Positions 6,792 to 15,549 of a DNA stretch of 39,756 bases are shown here, piece by piece (positions within the stretch are counted from its first letter, which is position 1; each line of letters opens with the position of its first letter). The stretch comes from Micavibrio_C sp964577255 (GTDB lineage: Bacteria; Pseudomonadota; Alphaproteobacteria; Micavibrionales; Micavibrionaceae): the NCBI GenBank assembly GCA_964577255.1, contig CAZNYM010000013.1, forward strand, positions 1 through 39,756, written 5' to 3'. The position numbers were made by a program, and so were the translations under genes. The notes under the pieces are model-generated. The model saw nothing but the letters and a program-made list of their open reading frames with translations, did no database searches and was not told where the DNA came from.

Positions 6792-9044
6792 ATGGCCCGT
6801 AAAGGAAAATCAGGCAGCGAATCCCCCCGGCAGGAAACGATCGTCGATCAGCCTTTGACCGACATCCTGTCCGAACGCTATCTGTCCTATGCGCTTTCCA
6901 CCATCATGTCGCGCTCGCTGCCCGATGTGCGCGACGGGCTCAAGCCCGTCCACCGTCGGCTGCTTTACGCGATGTATCAGCTGAAATTAAAGCCTGAGCT
7001 TGCGCCCAAGAAATCGGCCCGCGTGGTCGGCGACGTGATCGGTAAATTCCACCCCCACGGCGACCAGTCGGTTTACGACGCCCTGGTGCGCCTGGCCCAG
7101 GATTTCGCGGTGCGCTATCCGCTGATCGACGGGCAGGGGAATTTTGGCAATATCGACGGCGATAACGCCGCCGCCATGCGTTACACCGAGGCGCGCCTGA
7201 CGGGGGTGGCCGAGCTGCTGCTCGAGGGCATCGACGAAAACGCCATCGATTTCCGCCCGACCTATGACGGCGAGGGGCAGGAACCGGTGGTCATGCCGGC
7301 CAATTTCCCCAACTTGCTGGCTAACGGCTCCTCGGGCATTGCCGTGGGCATGGCGACCAACATTCCGCCGCACAACGTGGCCGAGCTGTGCGAAGCCATG
7401 GAGCTGATGCTGGATGAAGACCCCGGCATCGACAAATTGTGCAGGATCGTGAAGGGGCCGGATTTCCCCACCGGCGGCATCCTGATGGAATCGCGCGAGA
7501 ACATCGTCGAAGCCTATAAAACCGGTCGCGGCTCGTTCCGCGTTCGGGCGCGCTGGGAAAAAGAGGATCTGCGCGCGGGCTCGTACCAGATCGTCGTGAC
7601 CGAGATCCCGTATCAGGTCCAGAAATCGCGCCTGGTCGAGAAGATCGCCGAGCTGATCCAGACACGCAAGCTGCCGCTGCTCGACGACGTGCGCGACGAA
7701 AGCGCCGAGGACATACGCCTGGTGCTGGTGCCCAAAAGCAAGAATATCGAGCCTGAGCTCCTGATGGAGGCGCTATTCCGCAACTGCGACCTCGAGATCA
7801 AATTCCCCATGAACATGAACGTTCTTGACGGCGGGTTGGTACCCAAGGTCATGAACCTCAAAGAGGTGCTGCGGGCCTGGCTCAATCACCGCCAGGACGT
7901 GCTGGTGCGCCGCTCCGCGCACAGGCTCGAGCAGGTGAAGCACCGCCTGGAGGTGCTGGATGGCTATCTGATCGTTTATCTGAACATCGACGAAGTGATC
8001 AAGATCATCCGCGAGAAGGACGAGCCCAAGCCCGTGATGATGAAACGCTTCGGGCTGACGGACGTGCAGGCCGAGGCCATTCTGAACATGCGCCTGCGTT
8101 CCCTGCGCAAGCTCGAGGAGATCGAGATCAAGCGCGAGCACGACAATCTGAGCAAGGAGCGCGATGCGCTGCAGGCGCTGCTGAAATCGGAGTCCAAGCA
8201 GTGGAAGGAAATCCGCCGCCAGATCGGCGTCATCAAGGAATCCTACGGCCCGGCCACGTTCCTGGGCGCGCGGCGCACCAAGATCGGCAAGGCGGTATCG
8301 CTGGTCGCCGCCGAGCAGATCGAGGAAGCCCTGACCGAAAAGGAGCCCATCACCGTCATCTGCTCAGCCAAGGGCTGGATCAAGGCAATGAAGGGGCACG
8401 AGCACAACCCGAAGGATTTTACTTACAAGGAAGGCGACCGCGGCCGCTTCGTGGTCGAGGCGATGACGAACGACAAGCTGCTTGTGTTCGGCACCAACGG
8501 GCGTTTTTACACATTGTCGGGCGACAAGCTGCCGCCGGGGCGCGGTTTCGGCGAGCCGGTGCGCCTGATGGTCGACCTGCCGAACGACGCCGATATCGCC
8601 GCGCTGATGGTCTATAATCCGGAAGCGAAGCTGCTGGTCGCCTCCGACGACGGCCGCGGCTTCCTGGTGCCGGAGAAGGACGTGCTGGCTCAAACCAAGG
8701 GCGGCAAGCAGGTTCTGGGCGTCGACGAGAAGCACGAAGCCCGCATCTGCATCCGCGTGGCCGCCGATCACGACTTTCTGGCCACTATCGGCACCAATCG
8801 CAAGATGCTGGTATTCCCGCTCGAGCAGGTGCCGGAAATGGCCAAGGGCAAGGGAGTGATCCTGCAGAAATTCAAGGAAGGGCGCCTGGGCGACGCGCGC
8901 AGCTTCAATCGCAAGGCCGGCCTGACCTATCGTTCCGGTCAGGAAGAGGTGGCGGTCGGCAACATCAATCCCTGGATCGGCGAACGGGCCCAGGCCGGTA
9001 AGCTGCCGCCCAATGGCTTTCCGAAGTCGGGCAAGTTCAGCTGA
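6792..9044 (+). CDS. parC: DNA topoisomerase IV subunit A
   Basis: ParC is the DNA-breaking subunit of topoisomerase IV and decatenates daughter chromosomes with ParE. At 750 residues it is ParC-sized and has a short, ParC-like C-terminal beta-propeller region rather than the long GyrA one. The catalytic tyrosine is Tyr131 in AAMRYTEARL. The region equivalent to the quinolone-resistance determining region reads HPHGDQSVYDALV (residues 87-99), with Gln92 where E. coli ParC has Ser80 and Asp96 where it has Glu84. It lies after recO and ends convergently one base from the bpt stop codon, with no terminator hairpin visible between them. Confidence 0.95.
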   Translation: MARKGKSGSESPRQETIVDQPLTDILSERYLSYALSTIMSRSLPDVRDGLKPVHRRLLYAMYQLKLKPELAPKKSARVVGDVIGKFHPHGDQSVYDALVRLAQDFAVRYPLIDGQGNFGNIDGDNAAAMRYTEARLTGVAELLLEGIDENAIDFRPTYDGEGQEPVVMPANFPNLLANGSSGIAVGMATNIPPHNVAELCEAMELMLDEDPGIDKLCRIVKGPDFPTGGILMESRENIVEAYKTGRGSFRVRARWEKEDLRAGSYQIVVTEIPYQVQKSRLVEKIAELIQTRKLPLLDDVRDESAEDIRLVLVPKSKNIEPELLMEALFRNCDLEIKFPMNMNVLDGGLVPKVMNLKEVLRAWLNHRQDVLVRRSAHRLEQVKHRLEVLDGYLIVYLNIDEVIKIIREKDEPKPVMMKRFGLTDVQAEAILNMRLRSLRKLEEIEIKREHDNLSKERDALQALLKSESKQWKEIRRQIGVIKESYGPATFLGARRTKIGKAVSLVAAEQIEEALTEKEPITVICSAKGWIKAMKGHEHNPKDFTYKEGDRGRFVVEAMTNDKLLVFGTNGRFYTLSGDKLPPGRGFGEPVRLMVDLPNDADIAALMVYNPEAKLLVASDDGRGFLVPEKDVLAQTKGGKQVLGVDEKHEARICIRVAADHDFLATIGTNRKMLVFPLEQVPEMAKGKGVILQKFKEGRLGDARSFNRKAGLTYRSGQEEVAVGNINPWIGERAQAGKLPPNGFPKSGKFS

Positions 9045-9893
9045 TTATTTCAGATCGAGCGTTTCTTTGGCCTGCAGGCGCAGGGGATGCAGGTCGGCCT
9101 CGGGGTCGAAGGGCACCCAGCCGTCGACCGTATGCGCCTCGAGTGGCCGGAAGTTCTTTTTATAGTCGATTTTCGGACTGTCTTTAGCCCAATTCCCCAA
9201 ATGCAGGTAATCCACGCCGCATTCCTTCAGGTGCTCGATAAGTTTGAGCATGACAAAAGTCCCCAGACTTCTTTTTTTAGAAAGTTCAGGATCGTAGCTA
9301 AAACCATAGCCATAAGCGATTTTTTTTCTGTTTTCTTCGTCTATGTATTCGTCGCAGTAGATGGCGGCAACCAGGGATTCATCTTCCGGTCGCGAAGGAT
9401 CGCGGATTTCGATCATGAGATCGCGGGTTGTGAAGCTGCTTCTGACCAGGTACTCACTGAAAGGTTTTTTGTTTTCGTCACCTGCCATTCTTTCGGGGTT
9501 GCGGTGCCGGGCTTCGAAGAAGCGTTTGTAGAGTGCGACATGCTCCTCGAAATTGGCAGCGGAGGCCGGATTGAATTCGGCGATAAGATCACGGTTCAGG
9601 CGAAGGTTTCTTCTTTGATGCCTTGAAGGCTCGAAGTCCTTAAGGCAGACGCGCACGGGGATGCAATCCTGACAGTCGGAGCAGACATTGATGCTGACGC
9701 TGTTGGACATCGGCGTATTCGTGAAGCCTTTGTTTAGCGCCATCACTTTCATGCGGCGGTTTTCTTCATCCGTCGCGGCCGGGTTGCTGTTGGCGTAGAA
9801 GATCACGCGGGCGGTCAGGTCGGGTTTGTAGCTGCAGTCGCTTTCGCCGGTGCCGGGTGTTACACGATTGAGGATATACTCTTTGATGGACAT
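9045..9893 (-). CDS. bpt: Aspartate/glutamate leucyltransferase Bpt (bacterial Ate1-type N-end rule transferase)
   Basis: Bpt adds leucine from Leu-tRNA to proteins with N-terminal Asp or Glu, marking them for ClpS–ClpAP degradation. The 282-residue sequence has the cysteine cluster Cys71, Cys74, Cys77 and Cys83 around DCIPVRVC, the SRHQRRNLRLN segment and the C-terminal GYGFSYDPELSKKRSLGTF and YLHLGNW segments that define the family. Length is slightly above the common 240-260. The central part is visibly richer in A and T than parC next to it. It converges with parC and is followed upstream by an MFS gene on the same strand; the AT-rich 61-base spacer between them probably holds its own promoter. 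Confidence 0.93.
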   Translation of the reverse strand: MSIKEYILNRVTPGTGESDCSYKPDLTARVIFYANSNPAATDEENRRMKVMALNKGFTNTPMSNSVSINVCSDCQDCIPVRVCLKDFEPSRHQRRNLRLNRDLIAEFNPASAANFEEHVALYKRFFEARHRNPERMAGDENKKPFSEYLVRSSFTTRDLMIEIRDPSRPEDESLVAAIYCDEYIDEENRKKIAYGYGFSYDPELSKKRSLGTFVMLKLIEHLKECGVDYLHLGNWAKDSPKIDYKKNFRPLEAHTVDGWVPFDPEADLHPLRLQAKETLDLK

Positions 9894-9954
9894 GCGCGTA
9901 AGAATATACTATTTACATATATCAAACAAATACTTTGTAACTTACTGTTTTTAC

Positions 9955-11232
9955 TTACTTTTCTTCCACATAATCCAGATCCCTGCCGTAGGTCTCGCGG
10001 ATGAAGGCCAGGGCCGTGAAAGCCACTGCCAGCGACACCGCGCCGATGATAAGCGCGCTTTCCTGCAGGCCGAATTCATGGGCTTTGAACCAGGCGTAGC
10101 TCGAGGTGATGAGCAGGGTGGAGGCCCGCACGACGTTCGCCACGCTGGTCGCCGCCGTGGCGCGGATGTTGGTGCCGAACTGCTCGGCCGCGACGATGAA
10201 AAACAGCACACAGTAGCCGCCGGCGATGCCGACCAGCACCGTGAGGCCGTAGAAATACGAAGCCGGCATGCCGGAAGGGGAATAGAGATAGAGAAGGCTG
10301 CCCGCCGCGGCCAGCAGAAGGAAGAGGCCGATGATCAGCCGGCGGCTCTTAAAAAGCTCGCTCAGCACGCCGCTCGCGATCCCGCCGATGACAAGGCCGG
10401 TGTAAAACCACATCAGCGAGGTGTGGGCGCTCAGGGGCTCGGTCGCGCCTATGTCTTTCGCCAGCTCCGGCGCGAAATAGCCGAACACCATAACGAGGTA
10501 ATAGATGGGCACGCCCACGAGAATGCAGGACACGTAAAGCAGCAGCCTTCGCGGCGGCCACAGCAGGATGAGTGGATTGCCGCGTGAGACATCTTTTCTT
10601 TCCCTGATATGATTGAACATGCCGGATTCCAGCAGCTTCATGCGCAGCGCCAGCAGCAAAAGCCCCATCACCCCGCCGACGATATAGGCCATGCGCCAGT
10701 CGGTCAGTTCGGACACGAGCGCGGCGAAGATGGCGCCCGAGAACCCCAGGCTGGCGATCACCGTGGCGCCGTAACCCCGGCGCTCCTTGGGCATCACCTC
10801 GCTGACCAGCGTGATGGCGCCGCCGATCTCTCCGGCCAGCCCCACGCCGGCGAGGAAGCGCAGCACCACGTATTGCTCATACGTGACGACAAAAGCGTTG
10901 GCGATGTTGGCGAGAGAATAAAGCAGGATCGAGGCGAACAGCAACGAAATGCGCCCGCGCCGGTCGCCCATAATGCCGAATAGCACGCCCCCCATCAGCA
11001 TGCCCAGCATCTGGGTGTTGATGAGGGTGACGCCCTTGGAAAAGAATTCGCTTTCGGGGATGCCGATATCGCGCAGGCTGGGCGTGCGCACAATGCCGAA
11101 GATGACGATGTCATAGATGTCGACGAAATAGCCCAGCGCCGAGACGATTACGGCCAGGCTGAAGATTCCGGTTTTGCCGAACAGTTTTTCCTTGTCCACG
11201 GACGATCTCCCCGGGATTTTTTTCTTCGCCAA
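9955..11232 (-). CDS. MFS transporter, metabolite:H+ symporter-like
   Basis: The 425-residue protein has 12 hydrophobic segments split by a central loop with HIRERKDVSRG (about residues 209-222). The MFS signature loop between segments 2 and 3 is present (GDRRGR, residues 89-94), as is RFLAGVGLAGEIGGAITLVSE near 125-145, typical of the sugar/metabolite:H+ symporter branch (ProP/ShiA-like). The substrate cannot be read from the sequence. It lies directly downstream of the rpsO terminator, where alphaproteobacteria more often have pnp, and upstream of bpt on the same strand. The start at 11232 follows a possible GGGGAGATCG-type site only weakly, so the exact start is uncertain. Confidence 0.85.
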   Translation of the reverse strand: MAKKKIPGRSSVDKEKLFGKTGIFSLAVIVSALGYFVDIYDIVIFGIVRTPSLRDIGIPESEFFSKGVTLINTQMLGMLMGGVLFGIMGDRRGRISLLFASILLYSLANIANAFVVTYEQYVVLRFLAGVGLAGEIGGAITLVSEVMPKERRGYGATVIASLGFSGAIFAALVSELTDWRMAYIVGGVMGLLLLALRMKLLESGMFNHIRERKDVSRGNPLILLWPPRRLLLYVSCILVGVPIYYLVMVFGYFAPELAKDIGATEPLSAHTSLMWFYTGLVIGGIASGVLSELFKSRRLIIGLFLLLAAAGSLLYLYSPSGMPASYFYGLTVLVGIAGGYCVLFFIVAAEQFGTNIRATAATSVANVVRASTLLITSSYAWFKAHEFGLQESALIIGAVSLAVAFTALAFIRETYGRDLDYVEEK

Positions 11233-11237
11233 TCTAT

Positions 11238-11272
11238 AAAAAAAATCATCCCGGCGAAAGCCGGGATGATTT
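11238..11272 (-). terminator. Intrinsic terminator after rpsO
   Basis: Read on the minus strand, a 13-base perfect inverted repeat (11243-11255 with 11260-11272, GC-rich core GCCGGGATGAT, loop TTTC) is followed by a run of eight T (complement of the A run at 11238-11245, partly within the stem). It starts 19 bases after the rpsO stop and should end the rimP–rpsO operon. It overlaps the first codons of the MFS gene region only at its far side. Confidence 0.92.
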
Positions 11273-11290
11273 CCAATAATTCTGCGAAGC

Positions 11291-11560
11291 CTAGCGGCGG
11301 ATGCCCAGGGCCTTGATCAGTTCCTGGTAGCCTTTTTCGTTTTTCTTCTTCAGGTAGTCGAGCAGCTTGCGGCGGCGCGCCACCATCATAAGCAGGCCGC
11401 GGCGGCTGGCCACGTCCTTCTTGTGGGTTTCCATGTGGGCGGACAGTTGTTCGATGCGCTTGGTCAGAAGGGCGATCTGCACTTCGGGCGACCCGGTGTC
11501 GGTTTTCTCGCGTTGATACTTGGCGACAACGGCCTGTTTGGTTTGCTCTTTGAGCGACAT
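11291..11560 (-). CDS. rpsO: 30S ribosomal protein S15
   Basis: S15 is an early-binding small-subunit protein that contacts 16S rRNA helices 20-22 and bridge B4. The 89-residue product starts MSLKEQTKQ and contains the signature of the family: DTGSPEVQIALLTKRI (about 20-35), HMETHKKD, SRRGLLMMVARRRKLLDYLKK. The ATG at 11560 is preceded by GGAGT, which decides against a start seven codons upstream. It is the last gene of the operon, 22 bases after truB, and is closed by a strong terminator. pnp, the usual downstream partner, is absent from this place. Confidence 0.97.
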   Translation of the reverse strand: MSLKEQTKQAVVAKYQREKTDTGSPEVQIALLTKRIEQLSAHMETHKKDVASRRGLLMMVARRRKLLDYLKKKNEKGYQELIKALGIRR

Positions 11561-11582
11561 CGCGGACTCCTTATCGTTCACG

Positions 11583-12521
11583 TTAAAGGTTTAACACTCT
11601 TTGCGGATGAACCTGGGGACCGTTGACATTCACGATGGCCACCGGCCGGCCTTCATAGAAGGCGAGGGCGGGGCTGTCGCCAGCCGTGAGATCGATACCG
11701 GCTCGGGTGAGCCTCTCGACATCGGGCCGGGCCATGAAAGTCAGGGTCTGCCCCTGTTTCAGCCAGGCGGCTTCCCTCTGATTAACGGCCAATGCCGGGA
11801 TGTCGTCCAGCATGGTCTGCAGCGGAAGCAGCGCTTCTTCAAGGCGGGCACTATGGGCCAGCGCCTCCAGTTTTTCAAGGGAAATCGCGTCCTCGACCTC
11901 CAGGCCGCCGACGGCCAGGCGGCGCAGATCGCGGATATGCCCCGCCGTTCCCAGCGCCCTGGCCATGTCGCGGCCCAGGGAGCGCATATAGGTGCCCTTG
12001 CCGCAGACGACCTTGAAGCCCAGAGTTCCGTCATTTTCTTCAATAATATCAATGGCTTCAATGTAAGCGGCCCGGGGAGCGGGCTCCACCTCCTCGCCGG
12101 CGCGGGCAAGATCGTAGGCGCGTTCCCCGCCGATCTTAATGGCGGAAAAGCGCGGCGGTGTCTGGATGATGTCGCCGGTGAAGCGGGGCAGGACGGCCTC
12201 GATCTGCGCCCGGGTGGGGCGGACATCCGAAGTCGCGATCACCTGTCCTTCGGCGTCGTCGGTATCACGTTCTTCCCCCCAATGGATGCGGAAAGAATAA
12301 GCCTTGAAGCAGTCCTGGCAGAAGGGAATGGTTTTGGTGGCTTCCCCCAGCGCGATGGGAAGGACTCCTGTAGCAAGCGGATCCAGCGTGCCGCCGTGTC
12401 CGGCTTTTTCGGCCTGGAGCAGGTAACGCACCTTGGCCATGGCCTGGGTCGAGGTCATGCCGGCGGGTTTGTCGAGATTGACCCAGCCGTGAACGGGGTT
12501 GCCTTTTCTTTTGCGCGCCAT
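11583..12521 (-). CDS. truB: tRNA pseudouridine(55) synthase TruB
   Basis: TruB isomerises U55 in the T-loop of tRNAs. The 312-residue protein has the GWVNLDKPAGMTS opening, the catalytic GHGGTLDPLATGVLP motif with Asp47, the FCQDCFKAYSF-type region and the KGTYMRSLGRD motif near 193-203. A short C-terminal domain follows, ending in a segment (ALAFYEGRPVAIVN) like the small TruB_C/PUA-type tails of alphaproteobacteria. It lies 8 bases after rbfA and 22 bases before rpsO, within the rimP–rpsO operon. Confidence 0.96.
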   Translation of the reverse strand: MARKRKGNPVHGWVNLDKPAGMTSTQAMAKVRYLLQAEKAGHGGTLDPLATGVLPIALGEATKTIPFCQDCFKAYSFRIHWGEERDTDDAEGQVIATSDVRPTRAQIEAVLPRFTGDIIQTPPRFSAIKIGGERAYDLARAGEEVEPAPRAAYIEAIDIIEENDGTLGFKVVCGKGTYMRSLGRDMARALGTAGHIRDLRRLAVGGLEVEDAISLEKLEALAHSARLEEALLPLQTMLDDIPALAVNQREAAWLKQGQTLTFMARPDVERLTRAGIDLTAGDSPALAFYEGRPVAIVNVNGPQVHPQRVLNL

Positions 12522-12529
12522 GGGATGCT

Positions 12530-12913
12530 TTACTCGGACTCCGCGGCACGGGGCAGCTTGCGGATCAGGTCGTCCATGCGTGCCGCTTTCTCGAACGTGT
12601 CGTCGCGCACGAAACGCAGGCGCGGCGTGAATTTTATCTTGATGGCGCGGTTGATTTCCTTCTGGAAGAAATGGGCCTGGTCGTTGAGAGCCGGCAGGAT
12701 TTTCTCCATGTCGATCCCGCCGAGCGACATAACGAAAGCAGTGGCATGCTTGAGGTCGGGGCTGACCCGCACTTCGCTGACCGTCACCATGCCGGCGGAA
12801 TTGAACAGCACCTCGTCATCGAATCCGCCGCGCTGCAGGCATTCGGCGATGACGTGGCGCAGTTGCTCGCCGACGCGCAGCTGTCTTTGTGTGGGGCCCT
12901 GGTCATTGGTCAT
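12530..12913 (-). CDS. rbfA: Ribosome-binding factor A
   Basis: RbfA is a KH-like factor that assists late 30S maturation and cold adaptation. The 127-residue protein has the family opening RQLRVGEQLRHVIAE and the SEVRVSPDLKHATAFVM motif (about 46-62), and ends with the conserved PRLRFVRDDTFEKAARMDDLI segment. It is placed between infB (12 bases upstream) and truB (8 bases downstream), as in most bacteria. Confidence 0.96.
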   Translation of the reverse strand: MTNDQGPTQRQLRVGEQLRHVIAECLQRGGFDDEVLFNSAGMVTVSEVRVSPDLKHATAFVMSLGGIDMEKILPALNDQAHFFQKEINRAIKIKFTPRLRFVRDDTFEKAARMDDLIRKLPRAAESE

Positions 12914-12925
12914 GGCGGTACAAGG

Positions 12926-15502
12926 TCAGGAAATCGACCGTGCCTCTTCGATGACGTCGAAGCATTCGATGATATCGCCTTCCTTGATATCGTCGTAATT
13001 CTCGAACGCCATGCCGCATTCGGTACCCTCGCGCACTTCTTTGACTTCGTCTTTGAAGCGCTTGAGCGTCTTGAGTGTGCCTTCGTGGATCACCACGCTA
13101 TCGCGCAGAAGGCGCACCTTGGATCCGCGCTTGACCACGCCGACTGTGACCATGCAGCCGCCGACCTTGCCCACCTTGGTGATGTTGAATACCTGGCGGA
13201 TTTCCGCCTGACCCAGATATTCCTCGCGCTTGGTCGGCGACAGCATGCCGCTCAGCAGCGCCTTGGCGTCGTCGATGATGTTATAGATGATGTTGTAGTA
13301 GCGGATATCGGCGCCGTTCTTCTCAGCCAGCGGGCGGGCCTGGGCATTGGCGCGCACATTGAAGCCGATGATAAGCGCGTTCGAGGCGCTGGCCAGGATA
13401 ACGTCCGACTCGGTAATCGCGCCGACGCCGGAATGCAGGACACGGATCGCGACTTCGGGGTTTTCCTCCTCGATCTTCCTGAGCGAGCCGGCAATCGCCT
13501 CGACCGAGCCGTGCACGTCGCCCTTGATGACGACGGCCAGGGTTTTCTTGGCGTCGATCTTGGCCGCCAGCAGGTGATCGAATAGGCCTTTGCTGCCGCC
13601 CGCCACTTTGACGTTGGCGGCTTCGCGCTTCTTGCGCTGGCGGAAATCGCTGATGTCGCGGGCCTTGGCTTCGTCGCCTACGACAGTGAAGGAATCACCA
13701 GCCTCAGGCGCGCCGTTGAGACCCAGCACCTCGACCGGCTGGCCGGGGATGGCTTCCTTGATCTGCTGGCCGCGGTCGTCCATCATCGCGCGTACGCGGC
13801 CCCACTCGGCGCCGACCACGAAAATATCGCCGATGCGCAGCGTGCCGTTCTGCATGAGGACGGTGGCGACGTGGCCGCGGCCCTGCTCGAGCTTGGCTTC
13901 GATCACGGCGCCGCTGGCGCTGCGGTTGGGATTGGCGCGCAGGTTAAGGACTTCGGCCTGCAGGAGGATGGTTTCCTCCAGTTTGTCGAGGTTGAGTTTC
14001 TTTTTGGCCGAGAGTTCGACTGCCATGGTCTCGCCGCCCATGTCTTCGGTGACGATTTCATGAGACAGCAGGTCCTGGCGCACCTTCATCGGATTTGCGT
14101 CGGGAAGGTCGATTTTGTTGATGGCGACGATGATCGGTACACCGGCGGCCTTGGCGTGGCTGATGGCTTCGACCGTTTGCGGCATGATGCCGTCATTGGC
14201 GGCGACAACCAGCACGACGATATCCGTTACATGTGCGCCGCGAGAACGCATCTCGGTGAAGGCCGCGTGGCCCGGCGTATCGAGGAATGTGATCTTGGCA
14301 CCGCTTGCCATCGTCACCTGATAGGCGCCGATATGCTGGGTGATGCCGCCGGCTTCGCCGGAAACGACATCGGTCGAGCGCAGGGCGTCCAGCAGCGAGG
14401 TTTTGCCGTGATCGACGTGGCCCATGATGGTGACGACAGGCGGGCGGGACGCCAGATCCTCGTCTTTATCCTGCAGACCTTCGATGCCTTCCTCGACGTC
14501 GGCTTCGGTCACGCGCTTGATCTTGTGGCCGAATTCGAGGATTAGCAACTCGGCGGTATCGGCGTCGATGCTTTGCGTGACGGTGGCCATCACGCCCATC
14601 TTCATCAGCGATTTGATGAGGTCGGTGGCGCGTTCAGCCATGCGGTTGGAAAGTTCCTGGATGGTGATGGCCTCGGGGACGATCACTTCGCGGATTTGCT
14701 TCTGCGCTGGCTCTGCGGTGGTTTTCAGGGCCATGCGGGCCTTCTCGCGCGCGCGGCGGACGGCGGCAAGGGAGCGGCTTTTATCCTGGTCGTAGTTTTC
14801 GTTCAGAACCTGCGTAACCGTCAGTTTCTTGTTGTCGCGGCGTTGATGATCGGGTGTCGTTTCCTCGCGCGTGGGCGTGCGCGTGTGGTGGTTGCGCTTC
14901 ATGCGGCTGCGGTAGCTGGCTTCTTCTTCCTCGTCCTCGGCATTGATGCGCGTTCCCGGGCGGCTGCCAGGGCGGGGGCTGTTGAAATTGGGCGGCGGGG
15001 CGTTGAGCGCTTCGAGGCGCTTCTTCTCGAGGTTTTCGGCTTCCTCGATCTTGCGCAGCTCCTCGAGCTCGCGGCGGCGCATTTCCTCTTCACGGCTCAT
15101 GGGTGCGATGGCTTCCATGCCGATGCGGTCGTCGGCGCGGCTTCTGCTTCCGCCGCCTGCCGCTTCCTCGGCCTTGCGGCGCTGAGCGTTTTCTTCGGCT
15201 TCGCGCAGGGCGCGAATGCGCGATTCACGTTCTTCGCTGGTCAGCTGGTGCAGGTCGCCGAAAGCGCCCGCCGATTCCGGCCCCTGTTCGGGTTTGCCGT
15301 CGGCGGGGCCGCGCTTGCGACGCACCTCGACGGCCACGGCCTTGCCGCGGCCCTGGGAAAGACTCTGACGGATCTGCTGCTGCGCGCCCACGGGTGCGGC
15401 CGGGGTTGCCGCCGCCGTTTTCAGGCTCAGCGTCCCTTTGCCGCCCAGACTCAGAGTCTTCTTCTCTTCGCCTTGCTTATCCTTGTCTTTCGCCTCGGTC
15501 AT
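12926..15502 (-). CDS. infB: Translation initiation factor IF-2
   Basis: IF-2 is the GTPase that brings fMet-tRNA to the small subunit and promotes subunit joining. The 858-residue protein has a long charged N-terminal region with alpha-helical Arg/Glu-rich stretches (about 60-250), an IF2_N segment near 290 (TIQELSNRMAERATDLIKSLMK) and the G domain starting near residue 355. Visible GTPase motifs are GHVDHGKT (G1), DTPGHAAF (G3) and NKID (G4). The C-terminal domains with VHGSVEAI and the EGTECGMAFENYDDIKEGD tail follow. It starts 47 bases after nusA; an AAGAAAGAG purine run precedes the ATG. Confidence 0.97.
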   Translation of the reverse strand: MTEAKDKDKQGEEKKTLSLGGKGTLSLKTAAATPAAPVGAQQQIRQSLSQGRGKAVAVEVRRKRGPADGKPEQGPESAGAFGDLHQLTSEERESRIRALREAEENAQRRKAEEAAGGGSRSRADDRIGMEAIAPMSREEEMRRRELEELRKIEEAENLEKKRLEALNAPPPNFNSPRPGSRPGTRINAEDEEEEASYRSRMKRNHHTRTPTREETTPDHQRRDNKKLTVTQVLNENYDQDKSRSLAAVRRAREKARMALKTTAEPAQKQIREVIVPEAITIQELSNRMAERATDLIKSLMKMGVMATVTQSIDADTAELLILEFGHKIKRVTEADVEEGIEGLQDKDEDLASRPPVVTIMGHVDHGKTSLLDALRSTDVVSGEAGGITQHIGAYQVTMASGAKITFLDTPGHAAFTEMRSRGAHVTDIVVLVVAANDGIMPQTVEAISHAKAAGVPIIVAINKIDLPDANPMKVRQDLLSHEIVTEDMGGETMAVELSAKKKLNLDKLEETILLQAEVLNLRANPNRSASGAVIEAKLEQGRGHVATVLMQNGTLRIGDIFVVGAEWGRVRAMMDDRGQQIKEAIPGQPVEVLGLNGAPEAGDSFTVVGDEAKARDISDFRQRKKREAANVKVAGGSKGLFDHLLAAKIDAKKTLAVVIKGDVHGSVEAIAGSLRKIEEENPEVAIRVLHSGVGAITESDVILASASNALIIGFNVRANAQARPLAEKNGADIRYYNIIYNIIDDAKALLSGMLSPTKREEYLGQAEIRQVFNITKVGKVGGCMVTVGVVKRGSKVRLLRDSVVIHEGTLKTLKRFKDEVKEVREGTECGMAFENYDDIKEGDIIECFDVIEEARSIS

Positions 15503-15549
15503 AATGCTCTTTCTTCCGGTTCAAGCGTGGTCAGATGCCCCGTGCCATA

